A model generated the notes under the pieces. It worked only from the letters and a program-made list of their open reading frames with translations. It was not told the DNA's origin and did no database searches. Below are positions 20,521 through 30,827 of a stretch of DNA of 64,000 nt, in pieces. The stretch is from Lentzea nigeriaca (GTDB taxonomy: Bacteria; Actinomycetota; Actinomycetes; Mycobacteriales; Pseudonocardiaceae): the NCBI RefSeq assembly GCF_016907955.1, contig NZ_JAFBCX010000005.1, forward strand, positions 1-64,000, given 5' to 3'. Both the position numbers and the translations under genes were made by a program. Every line of letters begins with the position of its first letter. The stretch's first letter is position 1.

Positions 20521-21819
20521 ATGTTCAACAAGCGCCGCGGCCTCATCGCCGCTGTGCTCGGTCTCAGCCTGCCGCTGCTGGTGGGCACGAGCGCGCCCAC
20601 CCAGGCCGCGGGCTCCGGCCGCACGGTCTACGAGATCACCGTGAAGAACGTCGAGCAGCTCAGGCAGGTCGTCTACACGGGCACCGACCTGATCAGCGAG
20701 ACCACGAACGGTCCGGTGACCGTCATCGCCAGCGCCGGGGAGGCCCGCGCACTGCGGCGGACCGGCCTGCCGATGAAGTACATCGGTGACGCCGAGGCCG
20801 AGTTCGCGAAGCTCGGCAAGGTCGACTTCAAGGACCCTGTACCCGGCCAGGTCGGCACCCAGGACTTCCCGTCCGGCTACACCGGCTACCACAACTTCGC
20901 GGAGATGAAGGCCGAGCTCGACAAGACGGTCGCCAGCTACCCGAACCTCGCGAAGCTGTCCAGCATCGGCAAGTCGTACGAGGGCCGCGACCTGTGGATG
21001 CTGAAGATCAGCAACAACCCGGCGGTCGACCAGGCCAAGCCCGAGGTGATCGTCACGTGCAACCAGCACGCGCGTGAGCACCTGACCGTCGAGATGTGCC
21101 TGCACTTCATCCAGCGCCTCACGAGCAGCTACTCGTCGAACGCCTCCATCAAGGCGCTCGTCGACTCCCGCGAGATCTGGGTCATCCCCAGCGTCAACCC
21201 GGACGGCTCCGAGTACGACATCGCGACCGGCTCGTTCCGCGGCTGGCGCAAGAACCGCCAGGGCAGCGGCACCGACCTCAACCGCAACTGGGGCTACAAG
21301 TGGGGCTGCTGCGGCGGCTCGAGCGGCAGCACGTCGTCCGACACCTACCGGGGCACGGCGGCCTTCTCGGCACCGGAGACCGCCCGCATCCGCGACTTCG
21401 TGAACTCCCGCGTGGTCGGCGGCGTGCAGCAGATCAAGACGAACCTCGACTTCCACACGTTCTCCGAGCTGGTGCTGTGGCCGTTCGGCTGGACCCAGAA
21501 CAACACCGCGCCCGGCCTGGACGCGAACGAGGAGCGGGCTTTCCGCACCCTCGGCCAGCAGATGGCCGCCACCAACGGCTACACGCCGGAGCAGTCGAGC
21601 GACCTCTACATCACCGACGGCACCATCGACGACTGGATGTGGGGCCAGTACAAGATCTGGTCCTACACCTTCGAGATGTACCCGAGCAGCGGTGGGCTGA
21701 ACGGCTTCTACCCACGCGACAACGTGATCGCCGCGCAGACCTCCCGCAACGACCAGGCGACCGACCTGTTCCTGAAGTACTCGGACTGCGTGAAGCGGGT
21801 CATCGGACAGACCTGCTGA
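20521..21819 (+). CDS. Secreted M14 zinc carboxypeptidase
   Basis: 432 residues. The signal peptide is residues 1 to about 30 (MFNKRRGLIAAVLGLSLPLL, then a TQAAG-type cut). A propeptide-like region runs to about 115. The M14 domain has zinc ligands His183/Glu186 (NQHAREH) and His312 (DFHTF), substrate Arg/Asn in DLNRNWGY, and catalytic Glu385 (YTFEMYP). GGAGG precedes ATG 20521. It resembles the Streptomyces and Thermoactinomyces carboxypeptidase T group, which removes C-terminal residues from extracellular peptides. It is a single gene divergent from hisD. Confidence 0.92.
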   Translation: MFNKRRGLIAAVLGLSLPLLVGTSAPTQAAGSGRTVYEITVKNVEQLRQVVYTGTDLISETTNGPVTVIASAGEARALRRTGLPMKYIGDAEAEFAKLGKVDFKDPVPGQVGTQDFPSGYTGYHNFAEMKAELDKTVASYPNLAKLSSIGKSYEGRDLWMLKISNNPAVDQAKPEVIVTCNQHAREHLTVEMCLHFIQRLTSSYSSNASIKALVDSREIWVIPSVNPDGSEYDIATGSFRGWRKNRQGSGTDLNRNWGYKWGCCGGSSGSTSSDTYRGTAAFSAPETARIRDFVNSRVVGGVQQIKTNLDFHTFSELVLWPFGWTQNNTAPGLDANEERAFRTLGQQMAATNGYTPEQSSDLYITDGTIDDWMWGQYKIWSYTFEMYPSSGGLNGFYPRDNVIAAQTSRNDQATDLFLKYSDCVKRVIGQTC

Positions 21820-21830
21820 TCCTGTCCTGC

Positions 21831-21895
21831 GCCTGATCGATCTCCACCGGAGTGGCGAGGTGGTGTGGAAACCCGCACCACCTCGTCCAGGCCTG
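21831..21895 (-). pseudogene. Remnant copy of the neighbouring PLP-enzyme C-terminus
   Basis: This stretch aligns base for base with 22008-22075, the last ~22 codons of the next gene, with substitutions and a two-base deletion. Read on the minus strand it gives GLDEVVR, then after a frame change PHHLATPVEIDQA, against PHYFVTPEEIDQA in the intact gene. It looks like the leftover of a tandem duplication. The 21900-21976 interval shows no gene. Confidence 0.65.
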
Positions 21896-21976
21896 GGGTC
21901 AGCAGCCCCGTTGTCCAGGGCGTGGCGCGACAGCGACCACGCTCACCGGTCACCGACGCCGCACTCCCAGGACAGG

Positions 21977-23101
21977 TCACCGAACACACCGGCTGATCCG
22001 CTCCAGCGCCTGATCGATCTCCTCGGGAGTGACGAAGTAGTGCGGGGAGGCCCGCACTACTTCGTCCAGGCCCCGCCTCGTCATGTCGATCATCGTCGAC
22101 CCGCGCTGCGAGACCGTGACAGCCACGTTCCGGGCCCAGAGCCGGTCCTTCAGCTCCATCGCCGGCACCCTCTCCGACGTGAAGGTGACGATGCCCGACT
22201 GGCGTTCACCGAGGTCCTGCACGGTGATGCCGTCGATCGCCCGCAGACCCTCACGCATGCGCTTGGCGCGGTCGGCGACCTCCGCCTCGATCACGTCCAG
22301 CCCCTTGTCCAGGGCGTAGCGCGCGGCAGCGATCATCCCGAGCCGGTCGGCGACGCTGCACTCCCACAGCTCGAACACCCGAGCGTCGTCACGCAGGCGG
22401 TACTCCATCGGCCCGGTCCACACGCCGCTGTGCAGGTCCACCAGACGCGGGTGGAGCCTTTCCCGCACCTCGTCGCGCACGACCAGCGCCCCCGTACCGC
22501 GCGGTCCGCGCAGCCACTTACGACCTGTACACGCCAACATGTCGTAATCGAGGCCGCGCAGATCGAGCTGCCCTGTCGACTGACAGGCGTCGAGCAACAC
22601 CAGCGCACCGACCTCGTGCGCCGCCGCGGTCACTTCATTCACGGGGTTGACCAAGCCGCCGTTCGTCGGGACGTGGACGAGCGAGATCAACTTGACCCGG
22701 TTGTCAAGGTTCAGAGCGTCGAGATCGACCTGTCCGTGGATGTCGGAAGGGATGACCTCGACGACCGCCCCGGTCTCCGCCGCACGGCGCAGAAGCGGGA
22801 TCGCGTTGCCACCGTATTCGACCTCGGTGACAAGAATCCGGTCGCCGGCCTCCAGGGGCACCGCGTCGAGCGCCACCAAATAAGATCGAGTTGCACTGTC
22901 CGTGAAAGCAACCTCTGACGGGTGACACCCGAAGAACTCAGCGAGGACGCCGTAGCCCGCCTCCAGGTCATCGCGGCGTTCGGCGGCGGCGCGGTAGCCG
23001 CCGATCTCCGTTTCCCGCCTCAGATGCCCGATGACCTCGTCCACGACGGGGGCCGGCGGGATCGACGAACCGGCGCTGTCCAAGAAGATCAGATCGCTCA
23101 C
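21977..23101 (-). CDS. Class V aminotransferase-fold PLP enzyme
   Basis: 374 residues, fold-type I. The PLP lysine is in CTGRKWLRGPRGTGAL, with the Asp/Gln pair in LLDACQSTGQ and VHVPTNGG before it. The N-terminus LDSAGSSIPPAPVVDE and IGGYRAAA resembles the EgtE (hercynylcysteine sulfoxide lyase) and isopenicillin-N-epimerase-like branches. No other ergothioneine gene is nearby, so the substrate is open. GTG 23101 after GGGGCGA is the likely start; the frame stays open upstream but without similarity. Confidence 0.82.
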   Translation of the reverse strand: MSDLIFLDSAGSSIPPAPVVDEVIGHLRRETEIGGYRAAAERRDDLEAGYGVLAEFFGCHPSEVAFTDSATRSYLVALDAVPLEAGDRILVTEVEYGGNAIPLLRRAAETGAVVEVIPSDIHGQVDLDALNLDNRVKLISLVHVPTNGGLVNPVNEVTAAAHEVGALVLLDACQSTGQLDLRGLDYDMLACTGRKWLRGPRGTGALVVRDEVRERLHPRLVDLHSGVWTGPMEYRLRDDARVFELWECSVADRLGMIAAARYALDKGLDVIEAEVADRAKRMREGLRAIDGITVQDLGERQSGIVTFTSERVPAMELKDRLWARNVAVTVSQRGSTMIDMTRRGLDEVVRASPHYFVTPEEIDQALERISRCVR

Positions 23102-23128
23102 TCGCCCCACTGTGCCACCATCAGGTGC

Positions 23129-23617
23129 ATGGGGGATCGCTCGTTCGGGTACAGCGCTCAGGTACGGCCGTTCTTGTGGGTTTTCCTCGTGCTCACACCA
23201 GTGGAAATCCTGCTCGTGGACTTCCTGGTGCCGTGGTTCTGGCTGCGGGCCGTGCTGCTGGTGTTCGGGTTGCTGAGCGGGCTGCTGCTCGCGTGGCTGC
23301 TCTGGATGCTCCACAAGTTCCAGCACGAGATCGACGACGAGTACCTGTGGCTGCGGTACGCGCGCGAGTTCGAGTACCGGATCCCGTTGGCGGCCATCGA
23401 GAAAGTCGCGCAGGGCATGACCAGCCGGTCGCTGAACAAGACGCGGTCCGTTGTGGACGGAACGCTCGTGCTGGAGATCTCCAACTCCACCAACGTTTCC
23501 GTGTGGCTGAACGAACCGCAGGAGGTCGATCTCGGGCGGCGCGGCGTGCACGAGGTGACGAAGGTCGAGTTCTGGACCGACAGCCCCGGCGAGATGGTGC
23601 GCGCGCTGCGGAAATAG
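23129..23617 (+). CDS. Membrane protein with PH-like tail, copy 1
   Basis: 162 residues. Two close transmembrane helices (about 14-36 and 38-60) are followed by a soluble beta-rich part with the end motif NEPQEVDLGRRGVHEVTKVEFW. The next gene encodes a paralogue with the same plan and the same closing motif. The architecture is like small bacterial PH-domain membrane proteins; function unknown. It is divergent from the PLP-enzyme gene. Confidence 0.75.
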   Translation: MGDRSFGYSAQVRPFLWVFLVLTPVEILLVDFLVPWFWLRAVLLVFGLLSGLLLAWLLWMLHKFQHEIDDEYLWLRYAREFEYRIPLAAIEKVAQGMTSRSLNKTRSVVDGTLVLEISNSTNVSVWLNEPQEVDLGRRGVHEVTKVEFWTDSPGEMVRALRK

Positions 23618-23627
23618 GCTCCGCCAC

Positions 23628-24119
23628 ATGGTGGAGATCCCCTACGGCAAGCGCATGCGGCCGCGGTACTGGCGGTTCCTAATCATCACGGCGGTCGGGA
23701 TCGCGTTGGTCGCGTTTGCCCTGGACATCCCGTGGCTGCTCATCACGCTGATCGTGCTCGGCGTGCTGAACACCATCGTGTGTGTGGGCGCTCTGTACGT
23801 GCTGCACCGCCAGCCGCACACCATCACCGACGACGAGCTGCGGCTGCGTCAGCTGGGGTTCTTCGACTGGCGCATCCCGACCGCCGACCTCGGCGCCGCG
23901 CAGGTCGCCGAGCGCAGCCACAAGGGGCAGCGCAGCGTTGAAGTGATCGGCGACGCGCTCGTCATCCAGTCGCTGACCAGGACGAACGTGTCGGTGCCGT
24001 TCCGCGAGCCGCAGCTCGTGGACCTCGGCAAGACCGGCGCGCAGCGGGTCAAGCGCGTCGAGTTCTGGGCGGACGACCCGGAGCAGGCCGTCCGCGAGAT
24101 CAACGCCCGGACTACTTAG
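23628..24119 (+). CDS. Membrane protein with PH-like tail, copy 2
   Basis: 163 residues, paralogue of the preceding gene: two helices (about 17-36, 38-59), then a beta-rich domain ending REPQLVDLGKTGAQRVKRVEFW. It follows after 10 bases, so the two are co-transcribed and may form a hetero-oligomer. The sequences have diverged strongly except for the end motif and the ITDDELRLR/IDDEYLWLR strand. It converges with the solute-binding protein gene, overlapping by eight bases. Confidence 0.75.
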   Translation: MVEIPYGKRMRPRYWRFLIITAVGIALVAFALDIPWLLITLIVLGVLNTIVCVGALYVLHRQPHTITDDELRLRQLGFFDWRIPTADLGAAQVAERSHKGQRSVEVIGDALVIQSLTRTNVSVPFREPQLVDLGKTGAQRVKRVEFWADDPEQAVREINARTT

Positions 24120-25611
24120 GCTCCCACTTCTCCAGGTTCCACCACGGGCCCCAGGCGAGCACGCCGTAGGAGTTCGGGTCGACCACGGCCTGATAGCCGT
24201 TCCACGAGTCGCGCATCACGTACGCGTGCTCGGGAAAGACCAGCACGGCCATCGACGGCGCGGCGACGAACGCCTGCTGGAAGAGCTTGTACGCCACCGC
24301 CCGCTGCGCCGGGTCGATGAGCTTGCGGCCGTTCTCCAGCGCCGTGTCGGCGGCCGCGCTGCCCTGACCGCGCAGGTCGTAGAGCATGAGGTCAGGGTCG
24401 AACGGCGAGCCCTCGCCGTAGAGCAGCGCGTCCTGGCCCATGCGCGGCCGGATCGCCTCCCACGACAGCCCGGCGAGCTGCACGTCCACGCCGACGGCCT
24501 TGGCGTCCGCCGCGAACGCCGTGGCGAGGTCGGCGCGCAGGTCGTCGCCGAGCGGGTACATCAGTGTGAAGCGCGCCGGCACGCCTTCCCTGACGCGGAT
24601 GCCGTCCGCACCGGCGACCCAGCCCGCCGCGTCGAGCTGACGGGCTGCCTCGGTCTTGTCGAAGCGGAACTTCGCGGTCGGGTCGAAGTCCTCGGCCAGC
24701 GCGTCGGGCACCGGCGTGTACGCGATGGTGCCCTTGCCGTCGAGCAGGCTGTCGATCATGCCCTGACGGTTCGTGGCGTAGTTGAGCGCGAGGCGGATGG
24801 CGGCGTTGCCGGTGACGGGGTTCGCCGCGGGCAGCCGCACGGCGCGGTAGTCGGCGCTGCGGTGGTACTGGACGAGCAGGCCGGACTTGCCGGTGAACTG
24901 CGTCGCCATCTTGGGCGGCAGCACCGTGCCGTCGAACTCGCCGTCCTGCATGCGGCGCGCGCGCTGGTTGTCGTCCGTCACGAAGACGACGGTCAGCTTC
25001 TTGATCTTGGGCGCGCCGTTGAAGTACGTCTCGTTGGCGTCCAGCTGCAGCCGGTCGCCCTTCTTCCACTCGGCGACCTTGTACGGCCCGGTCCCGATCG
25101 GCTTGCCGTTCGGGTTCGCCTGCTCGCTGGGCAGGATGCCGAGCGTGAGCAGGTGCGGGAAGGCGGCGTGCTGCTGGTTGAGGGTGAACCTGACCGTCGA
25201 CGGGTCGAGCTGCTCGACGCTCTTGAGCGTGGTGAACCTGTCCTTGACGGGGTTCTGCAGCGCCGCGGTGTAGGTCGCGACGACGTCCTCCGCGCCGAAC
25301 GTGCTGCCGTCGGTGAACTTCACGTCACCGCGCAGCTTCACCGTCCAGCTCAACCCGTCCGCGGCCGGTTCCGGCAGGTCGGCGGCGAGCTGAGGCCCGA
25401 GCGACCCGTCCTGGCGGTGCTCGACGAGCCCGTCGTAGATCTTCGACACGCCCTGCGCGCCGTAGCCGAGCAGCGGGTTCAGCGTGGCCGGCTCGTCGCG
25501 GTCGGCGAGCACGATCGACGTGCCGTTCGTGCCACCGTCGGGGCGGGGCGGCGCGGTCTCGGTGCAGCCCGCGGCGGCCAGCAACACGACGAGGAGCAGT
25601 GGGAAACGCAC
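24112..25611 (-). CDS. ABC transporter solute-binding lipoprotein, family 5
   Basis: 499 residues from GTG 25611. The lipoprotein signal is VRFPLLLVVLLAAAGC with the lipobox Cys at 16. The mature part has the family 5 (peptide/nickel) pattern: EPATLNPLLGYGAQGVSKIYDGL, GLSWTVKLRGDVKFTDGS and PIGTGPYKVAEWKKGD. An earlier in-frame ATG at 25638 would overlap the divergent nitrilase start and weaken the signal peptide. No permease or ATPase genes are adjacent, so it is an orphan receptor or works with transporter parts elsewhere. Confidence 0.88.
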   Translation of the reverse strand: MRFPLLLVVLLAAAGCTETAPPRPDGGTNGTSIVLADRDEPATLNPLLGYGAQGVSKIYDGLVEHRQDGSLGPQLAADLPEPAADGLSWTVKLRGDVKFTDGSTFGAEDVVATYTAALQNPVKDRFTTLKSVEQLDPSTVRFTLNQQHAAFPHLLTLGILPSEQANPNGKPIGTGPYKVAEWKKGDRLQLDANETYFNGAPKIKKLTVVFVTDDNQRARRMQDGEFDGTVLPPKMATQFTGKSGLLVQYHRSADYRAVRLPAANPVTGNAAIRLALNYATNRQGMIDSLLDGKGTIAYTPVPDALAEDFDPTAKFRFDKTEAARQLDAAGWVAGADGIRVREGVPARFTLMYPLGDDLRADLATAFAADAKAVGVDVQLAGLSWEAIRPRMGQDALLYGEGSPFDPDLMLYDLRGQGSAAADTALENGRKLIDPAQRAVAYKLFQQAFVAAPSMAVLVFPEHAYVMRDSWNGYQAVVDPNSYGVLAWGPWWNLEKWEPK

Positions 25612-25623
25612 AGTGCCGGACCC

Positions 25624-25629
25624 TACAGT
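25624..25629 (+). promoter_or_regulatory. -10 element of the nitrilase gene
   Basis: TACAGT lies seven bases before ATG 25637, with no ribosome site between, which suggests a leaderless message. The 25-base gap also holds the divergent start of the solute-binding protein. Confidence 0.4.
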
Positions 25630-25636
25630 GATCCTC

Positions 25637-26413
25637 ATGCGCATCGCTGTGAGCCAGATCAGCTCGACGACCGACCCCCGGTCCAACCTGGAGCTCGTCC
25701 GCGACGCGGTGCGCCGGGCGGAGGGCGCGCGGGTCGTCCTGCTGCCGGAGGCGACCATGTGCCGCTTCGGAGTGCCGCTCGGTCCCGTCGCCGAGCCGCT
25801 GGACGGACCGTGGGCCTCCGCGGTGCACGAGATCGCCGCGTTGCACGACGTCGTGGTGGTGGCGGGCATGTTCACGCCGTCCGGCGACCGCGTGACGAAC
25901 ACGATGCTGGTGACCGGGCGCGACATCCACGTCGGCTACGACAAGATCCACCTGTTCGACGCGTTCGGGTTCCAGGAGTCGCGCACCGTCGCCCCCGGTT
26001 CGTCGCCGCTCGTCTTCGAACTGGACGGCGTCACGCTGGGCGTGGCGACCTGCTACGACATCCGTTTCCCCGAACTGTTCCGCGCGCTGGCGGACCAGGG
26101 CGCGGCCGCGGTGCTGGTCGGGGCGTCGTGGGGCGCGGGACCGGGCAAGAAGGAGCAGTGGGAGCTGCTGGTGCGGGCGCGCGCGCTGGACTGCACGTCG
26201 TGGGTCGTGGCGTGCGGGCAGGCCTATCCGGGCGACCTGGGCTCGTCCGCGCCGACCGGGATCGGGTACTCGACGGTCGCGGACCCGTTCGGGAACGTGA
26301 CCCTGCAGCTGGACGACAAGCCCGCCGTCTCGGTCGTCGAGATCGACACCGAGGGGACGGTGGACCAGGCCCGCACCGTCCTCCCCGTGCTCGCGAACCG
26401 ACGGCTACGTTGA
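25637..26413 (+). CDS. Carbon-nitrogen hydrolase (nitrilase fold)
   Basis: 258 residues with the nitrilase triad Glu38 (LLPEATM), Lys103 (GYDKIHLFD) and Cys139 (VATCYDIRFPELF). These motifs match the Nit1/deaminated-glutathione amidase branch (KIHLFD, CYDIRFPE). The likely role is amide hydrolysis of omega-amides or damaged metabolites in the cytoplasm. ATG 25637 is supported by homology. A secreted cupin gene follows after four bases. Confidence 0.9.
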   Translation: MRIAVSQISSTTDPRSNLELVRDAVRRAEGARVVLLPEATMCRFGVPLGPVAEPLDGPWASAVHEIAALHDVVVVAGMFTPSGDRVTNTMLVTGRDIHVGYDKIHLFDAFGFQESRTVAPGSSPLVFELDGVTLGVATCYDIRFPELFRALADQGAAAVLVGASWGAGPGKKEQWELLVRARALDCTSWVVACGQAYPGDLGSSAPTGIGYSTVADPFGNVTLQLDDKPAVSVVEIDTEGTVDQARTVLPVLANRRLR

Positions 26414-26417
26414 TCTC

Positions 26418-26825
26418 ATGCGCATCGTTTCGGCCGTAGTGGCCGCTTTGCTGTTGTTCTCCGGCGTCGCCTCCGCGACGCCTTCGCGCGGGGTGACCGC
26501 GCGCGAGATCGCCAAGTGGTCCGTCGGCGACAAGGACTACGTCATCCGCGAGATCACCGTCGCCGCCGGTGGCACCACCGGCTGGCACCGCCACGACGGC
26601 ACGCTCTACGCCGTGGTGAAGCAGGGCGTGCTGACCAGGACCATGTCCGACTGCACGACGAACTTCGTGCACCACCGCGGTGACACGGTGATCGAGGAGC
26701 CCGCGCACGTGCACATCGGACGCAATCTCGGCGCCGAGCCGATGGTGTTGCAGGTGCTGTACGTGAACCCGGCCGGCACGCCGCTGTCGCGCGACGAGCC
26801 GAATCCCGGTTGTTCGTTCGAGTGA
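26418..26825 (+). CDS. Secreted cupin-domain protein
   Basis: 135 residues with a signal peptide (1 to about 20, cut near ASA-TP) and a single cupin barrel. The metal-site pattern is GGTTGWHRHDGTLYAVV (two His, then a displaced Glu/Gln) and EEPAHVHIGRN (His). The family includes extracytoplasmic proteins of unknown substrate. It is downstream of the nitrilase gene with a four-base gap, probably one transcript. Two Cys (TMSDC..., PNPGCSFE) may form a disulfide outside the cell. Confidence 0.85.
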   Translation: MRIVSAVVAALLLFSGVASATPSRGVTAREIAKWSVGDKDYVIREITVAAGGTTGWHRHDGTLYAVVKQGVLTRTMSDCTTNFVHHRGDTVIEEPAHVHIGRNLGAEPMVLQVLYVNPAGTPLSRDEPNPGCSFE

Positions 26826-26827
26826 GC

Positions 26828-26858
26828 TTGACCTCCAGTTAGGTCGAGCTCACAAGAT
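26828..26858 (+). promoter_or_regulatory. SoxR-type operator and promoter of the ABM gene
   Basis: -35 TTGACC (26828-26833) and -10 CAAGAT (26853-26858) are 19 bases apart, with a dyad between. The first 21 bases match the transketolase promoter at 18 positions (TTGACCTCCAG, three differing bases, GGTCGAG). A 13-bp inverted repeat (26822-26834/26841-26853, one mismatch) contains it. The ATG follows eight bases after the -10. Confidence 0.65.
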
Positions 26859-26865
26859 CGGGGGC

Positions 26866-27327
26866 ATGACTCTTCCTGAACTGCCCTCGTTCGTCCGCAG
26901 CCGCACCGATCTCGACGGCTACACGCTCTACCGCTCCAGCAGCCCACGCCGCGACCGCGCCGTGGGCTGCGTCGTGCTCGTCACCGTCGACACCGACAGC
27001 GAGGCCACCGCGAAGGCGTGGGTCGACTCGGTGTTCGTGGCGCTCGCCAGCGAGCCGAACCCGCACCCCGGCGGGCTTTCCGCCGCGTTCCACATCCGCG
27101 ACGACGGCAAGCGCGTCGTCAACGTCGCGGAGTGGGTCAGCGCCCAGGACCACGTCGACGCGGTGTCGGACGGCAACGGGGTCGGCTCACGCACCGCGGA
27201 CTGGCGCCGGGTGCAGAACTTTCCCGGCGTCCGGCACGTGAGTGTGGACCGCTACCAGCCCGCTGCTCGACCGCACGCGGGGCCCTCCCGTACTCCAGGA
27301 GAGTACGAAAGCTCCCCGCGTACTGTT

Positions 27328-27357
<30 letters not shown>
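26866..27357 (+). CDS. Antibiotic biosynthesis monooxygenase (ABM)-type protein
   Basis: 163 residues. The first ~125 form the ABM ferredoxin-like fold (GCVVLVTVDTDSEATAKAWVD, LSAAFHIRDDGKRVVNVAEW). Relatives are cofactor-free monooxygenases acting on quinones or polyketides, and quinone-oxidising or heme-related members. The last ~30 residues (RPHAGPSRTPGEYES) are not conserved and overlie a small hairpin (27289-27307) and the end of nadC. The promoter has a SoxR-type box, consistent with use against redox-active compounds. Confidence 0.78.
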
Positions 27358-28175
<818 letters not shown>

Positions 28176-28179
<4 letters not shown>

Positions 28180-29792
28180 GCGACACCCTCCGCGAGAACG
28201 GGATCGGCCAGCACGGGCTGACCGGTCGGGGTGAGCCGGACGAGCTGACTGCGTTGCCACGCTTCGGAACGCTCGGTGTAGTCCGTGCGGACGTGGCAGC
28301 CGCGCGACTCCGTGCGCTCGGCAGCGGCGGCGATCAGGGCGCGGGCCGCCATGGTCAGCGCCGCGTCCTCGACGAGCTCGCGCGACTCCAGTTGCTTGTC
28401 CACAGTGGACACGTCCAGCACCGAGCCCACGACGGCGAGACCCTCGGCGTCGCGGCCGATCGCGGCGTAGCGGGACATCACGCGCTGCAGCATGTCGCGG
28501 TCGGCAACAGGAGCAGTGGGCAGCACGGGGTCCACCGCGCGAGCGGGGGCGATCAGGCCGACGGCCAGGTCGGCGGCCACGGCCTCGGCGGCGCGGGTGC
28601 CGCAGACCAGGCCCTCGAGCAAGCTGTTGGACGCCAGGCGGTTCGCACCGTGCAGACCCGTGCGGGCGACCTCGCCGACGGCGTACAGGCCGGTGACGCC
28701 GGTGCGGCCGTCGACGGTGGAAACCACGCCACCGCAGGCGAAGTGGGCGGCCGGGGCCACCGGAATCGGGTCCACGGCCGGGTCGACGCCCACGGAAACA
28801 CACGCGGCGTAAACGGTCGGGAAGCGGGAAGCCATGTCGTGCAACGACGTCGCGTCCAGGAAGACGTGGTCGTCGACACCACCGGGCTCCAGCGCCATGT
28901 GCCGGGTGATCGCGGCCGCCACGACGTCGCGGGGGGCCAGGTCCTCCAGCGGGTGCACGCCCTTCATCACACGGGCGCCGGTCGCGTCGACCAGCACGGC
29001 ACCCTCGCCGCGCACCGCCTCCGTGACGAGCGGGCAACGGCCACGTGCGCCGCGACCCGTGTACAGCACGGTCGGGTGGAACTGGATGAACTCGACGTCC
29101 GCGGCCAGCGCACCGGCGCGCAACGCCAGCGCCAGGCCGTCGCCGGTCGCGACGGACGGGTTCGAGGTCGCCTGGTACATCTGGCCGAGGCCACCGGTCG
29201 CGAGCAGCACGGCCGGCGCGGTCAGCACGCCGGGCACGCCGTTGCCGTCGAGCACCAGCAGACCGGCGACGGCACCGAGCGGCGTCTTCACCGTGTCGAC
29301 GGCGACGTGGTTCTCCAGCAGGGGAACCCGTCCGTCCACTGTGGCTCTCAACAGCGCCCGTTCGACCTCGGCACCGGTCGCGTCACCACCGGCGTGCACG
29401 ACGCGGAACGCGCTGTGCCCACCTTCGCGGGTGCGCTCCAGCAGACCGTCCGGCCGGGCGTCGAACACCGCGCCGCGCTCCCGCAGCCTGGCCACCGCGG
29501 CCGGGCCGTCCGAGATGATCGCCGCGACCGCCGCGTCGTCGCAGAGGCCCGCGCCCGCCGTCAGCGTGTCCTCGATGTGCCGCGCGACCGAGTCGCCGGG
29601 GTCGTGCTGGTCCTCCATGACCACCGCGACACCGCCCTGAGCCCAGCGGGTGTTGCCGTCGTCGCCCGCCGCCTTCGTGACGACGAGGACGCGCAGCCCC
29701 AGCTCACGGGCTCGCAGCGCGGCGGTCAGGCCCGCCACGCCCGTGCCGGCCACGATCAGGTCGGCCCGCGCCTCCCAGCGCGCGGCCATCAC
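28176..29792 (-). CDS. nadB: L-aspartate oxidase
   Basis: 538 residues; an FAD enzyme making iminoaspartate for NadA. The FAD site is [15 protein letters not shown] at the N-terminus, with [23 protein letters not shown] and [17 protein letters not shown] mark the succinate dehydrogenase/NadB family active site. It overlaps nadA by four bases and nadC by four. The C-terminal helical domain is complete. Confidence 0.96.
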
Positions 29793-30808
29793 TCACCGCC
29801 GCCGGGCTGGCCGATCTCGATCATGCGCTGCACGGCACCCTGCGCCCTGCGAGCGGTCTCCAGGTCCACGTGCACCTCGTCCAGGCCGTCACGCACGCAC
29901 CGCAACAACGCGGCCGGGGTGATCATCTTCATGTAGGTGCAGGACGCGCGGTCGTTGACGGCGCGGAAGTCGATCTCCGGGGCGGCCTTGCGCAGCTGGT
30001 GCAGCATGCCGACCTCGGTCGCGACGAGCACCTTGCGGGCGTTCGTCGAACGCGCGGCGGTGATCATGTCGCCGGTCGAGAGGATCTTGACCTTCTCCGA
30101 CGGCACGATGCCCTCGCCCGACAGGTACAGCGCCGACGTCGCGCAGCCGCACTCCGGGTGGATGAACAGGTCGGCGTCGGGGTTCGCGGCGGCGCGCTCG
30201 GCCAGCTCAGGGCCGTTGATGCCGGCGTGGACGTGGCACTCGCCCGCCCAGATGTGCAGGTTCTCGCGGCCCGTCTCGCGCTTGACGTGCGCACCCAGGA
30301 ACTGGTCCGGGCAGAACAGCACCTCGCGGTCGGCCGGGATCGAGCGCACCACGTCGACGGCGTTCGACGACGTGCAGCAGATGTCCGTCTCCGCCTTCAC
30401 CTCGGCCGTGGTGTTCACATAGGACACGACGACCGCGCCGGGCTGCTGCGCCTTCCACTCGCGCAGCTGCGCGCCGGTGATCGAGTCGGCGAGCGAGCAG
30501 CCCGCGCGCTCGTCCGGGATCAGCACGGTCTTCTCCGGCGACAGGATCTTCGCCGTCTCGGCCATGAAGTGCACACCGCAGAAGATGATGGTCTGCGCGT
30601 CGGACTGGGCGGCGATCCTGCTGAGAGCGAGGGAGTCGCCGGTGTGGTGGGCGATGTCCTGGATCTCGGGCAGCTGGTAGTTGTGCGCCAGGATGACGGC
30701 GTCACGTTCCTTCGCGAGCCGCAACACCTCGTCCCGCCACGCCGCGTCCGGCTCGACCCCGCCGTACACACCCGACGCGGTTCGCTCCACGGTTGCGGTA
30801 GCGACCAT
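29789..30808 (-). CDS. nadA: Quinolinate synthase
   Basis: 339 residues from ATG 30808, which has GAGGAGG five bases upstream; GTG 30811 is the codon before it. The enzyme joins iminoaspartate and DHAP using a [4Fe-4S] cluster. The three cluster cysteines lie in [23 protein letters not shown] and HPECGCA, and [19 protein letters not shown] opens the first domain. It is the first gene of the NAD operon, divergent from nrtR with a 23-bp dyad between. Confidence 0.96.
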   Translation of the reverse strand: MVATATVERTASGVYGGVEPDAAWRDEVLRLAKERDAVILAHNYQLPEIQDIAHHTGDSLALSRIAAQSDAQTIIFCGVHFMAETAKILSPEKTVLIPDERAGCSLADSITGAQLREWKAQQPGAVVVSYVNTTAEVKAETDICCTSSNAVDVVRSIPADREVLFCPDQFLGAHVKRETGRENLHIWAGECHVHAGINGPELAERAAANPDADLFIHPECGCATSALYLSGEGIVPSEKVKILSTGDMITAARSTNARKVLVATEVGMLHQLRKAAPEIDFRAVNDRASCTYMKMITPAALLRCVRDGLDEVHVDLETARRAQGAVQRMIEIGQPGGGE

Positions 30809-30827
30809 CACTGCCTCCTCGGTCCAG

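Noticed and set aside
22922..23128. N-terminal extension of the membrane paralogue at 23129
   Set aside because: The open frame runs through the PLP-enzyme gene on the other strand; the hydrophobic protein starts at ATG 23129.
27289..27307. 7-bp hairpin CGTACTC/GAGTACG as a terminator
   Set aside because: It lies inside the tail of the ABM gene, is short and has no T tract; chance cannot be excluded.
28254..29936. 560-codon plus-strand open frame opposite nadB
   Set aside because: His/Arg/Gly-rich translation without domains; nadB is intact on the minus strand.
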